Source of the DNA: Firm-04 sp946413695
GTDB lineage: Bacteria > Bacillota > Clostridia > Oscillospirales > Ruminococcaceae
Assembly (NCBI GenBank): GCA_946413695.1
Contig: CAMKLV010000118.1
Span: 1 to 6,565, forward strand
Length of the DNA stretch: 6,565 bases
Direction of reading: 5' to 3'
Positions 5,633 through 6,565 of this stretch are shown here, one piece after another. The translations under genes were made by a program, and so were the position numbers. The notes under the pieces were generated by a model. That model was not told where the DNA came from. It saw only the letters and a program-made list of their open reading frames with translations, and did not search any database. Each line of letters opens with the position of its first letter. Positions within the stretch are counted from its first letter, which is position 1.

Positions 5633-6565
5633 TTGAAAACATTGCAAGAAATAGTTACAGAGGTTCTTGACGGCTTGGAGAAACGTCTCAGCCCCGGAGC
5701 CTTTTCAGTACGCAGCTTTTATGCCAATAAAATCCTGCAATTAGCTGAAAAGAATAATATTACTTACCCCTCAGACGAGTTTTACAAAAGCTGTGAGGTA
5801 TTGATCCACACAGAAGAGACTCAGTTTGAGGTCAGAAACGTTATTCGCCATATTGACAGGATTGCCGATACTCGCGCCTTTACGGCTGACGGCACTTTGT
5901 ATAATCCACCGGCACTTCCTGATTACAATACTGCTATGAATATTATCAGGAGTACAAACTTTCCGATTCCCGATGACACAATAGACATATCCGTTATTAT
6001 TGCTATTCTAAAAGAATATGTTATGAATTATCGTTTAGCGAACTTTACGGTTATGTCATATAGTTCCAATTTCAAAAAAGTCCATATTGCACTGTACGTT
6101 GAAAGAAACACGCTCTTTAACCGTCAGCGTATACTTCAATACATATCGCAGGTAGATTATGAGCACTTATCAAAAAACACCTGTGATGCGGTATGGACGT
6201 GCGCCAGAAAAGTCGCTCTAATGATTCTTGAATACGCTGATACCGGAAGCTATGAATGGAAGGTCGAGCGTTCCAAGAAGCTTGTCATGAAAAATGATGA
6301 ATTAGAGTTTTTGAGATCTTCATTTGCCGATCATCTAAAAAAGAGAAATATTAAGCCGGGAACTATTCAGGTATATGATTTTTGTTTTCGTACATTAGTG
6401 GAAGTCCTGAATATTTCATCTGTTGAGGATTTTTCATTATTGTCCAGAGACTGTATTAAAGAAATGCTTATCAGTCTTTCCGGCAGATGGAAAACAAGCA
6501 CATATTCCAGAGTGCTGACTGATTTTCGTGGTATCTTTTCATGGCTTCATGAAAGCGGATATACC
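5633..6565 (+). CDS. Tyrosine recombinase/integrase, N-terminal part (runs off the window)
   Basis: An uninterrupted frame of 311 codons runs from TTG 5633-5635 to the window end. GGAGGA at 5621-5626 gives an ideal 6-nt spacing and decides the TTG start (KTLQEIVTEVL...). Residues ~20-85 are helical (SFYANKILQLAEKNNIT, then RNVIRHIDRIAD) and resemble N-terminal extensions of large clostridial integrases. Residues ~225-311 match the SAM-like core-binding domain of tyrosine recombinases (PGTIQVYDFCFRTLVEVLNI, STYSRVLTDFRGIFSWLHESGY). The catalytic domain with its Arg, His-x-x-Arg and Tyr residues would lie to the right and cannot be seen. The role would be site-specific DNA strand exchange for an integrative element. 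The gene is AT-rich against its neighbours, and the repeats at 5466-5557 lie upstream, which fits a mobile element. The family call is fairly secure; the element type is not. Confidence 0.8.
   Translation, partial: MKTLQEIVTEVLDGLEKRLSPGAFSVRSFYANKILQLAEKNNITYPSDEFYKSCEVLIHTEETQFEVRNVIRHIDRIADTRAFTADGTLYNPPALPDYNTAMNIIRSTNFPIPDDTIDISVIIAILKEYVMNYRLANFTVMSYSSNFKKVHIALYVERNTLFNRQRILQYISQVDYEHLSKNTCDAVWTCARKVALMILEYADTGSYEWKVERSKKLVMKNDELEFLRSSFADHLKKRNIKPGTIQVYDFCFRTLVEVLNISSVEDFSLLSRDCIKEMLISLSGRWKTSTYSRVLTDFRGIFSWLHESGYT

Noticed and set aside
1..6565. tRNA, rRNA or riboswitch
   Set aside because: I found no cloverleaf, conserved rRNA sequence or known aptamer core in the intergenic stretches; their structures are simple hairpins and palindromes.

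Overview
The window looks like chromosomal DNA from an anaerobic, fibre-degrading member of the Ruminococcaceae, most likely a cellulosome-forming Ruminococcus. Three things suggest this: a pyruvate formate-lyase/activase pair (strict or facultative anaerobic metabolism), a secreted family-11 rhamnogalacturonan lyase that carries a type I dockerin and carbohydrate-binding modules, and a second dockerin protein next to it. Most of the window is GC-rich (37 of 60 bases G/C at 3061-3120). The right-hand end is clearly AT-richer (38 of 120 bases G/C at 5941-6060). The genus is an inference, and the species cannot be fixed from this window.

Layout. Positions 1-862 (+): the last codons of pflB, a short hairpin, then pflA, the radical-SAM enzyme that installs the glycyl radical on PflB. 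Positions 863-895: a hairpin shared by two converging genes. Positions 896-1240 (-): a 114-residue protein of unknown function. It is driven by a perfect-consensus promoter (TTGACA, 17 bp, TATAAT) whose spacer is almost entirely a perfect 16-bp palindrome. Positions 1289-1325: the rho-independent terminator of the lyase gene, ending 3 bp before that promoter. Positions 1327-4215 (-): a 962-residue secreted PL11 rhamnogalacturonan lyase with the order signal peptide, PL11 propeller, ricin-type lectin, dockerin, CBM35. Positions 4216-4392: its leader and promoter region, rich in small inverted repeats. Positions 4393-4428: a strong terminator. Positions 4480-5466 (-): a dockerin protein that has no signal peptide and no ribosome-binding site and appears to have lost its 5' end. 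Positions 5467-5632: a dense cluster of inverted and direct repeats. Positions 5633-6565 (+): the N-terminal 311 residues of a large tyrosine recombinase that runs off the window.

How it fits together. The left part is housekeeping fermentation. The middle part is pectin degradation: the lyase would cut the rhamnogalacturonan I backbone, hold substrate through its lectin and CBM35 modules, and dock to a scaffoldin cohesin. The right part looks like the edge of an integrated mobile element that has cut into the upstream dockerin gene. The two dockerins carry the same two repeat types in opposite order. The main points to follow up are the integrase/repeat junction, the palindrome-in-promoter control of the small orphan gene, and the swapped dockerin repeats.
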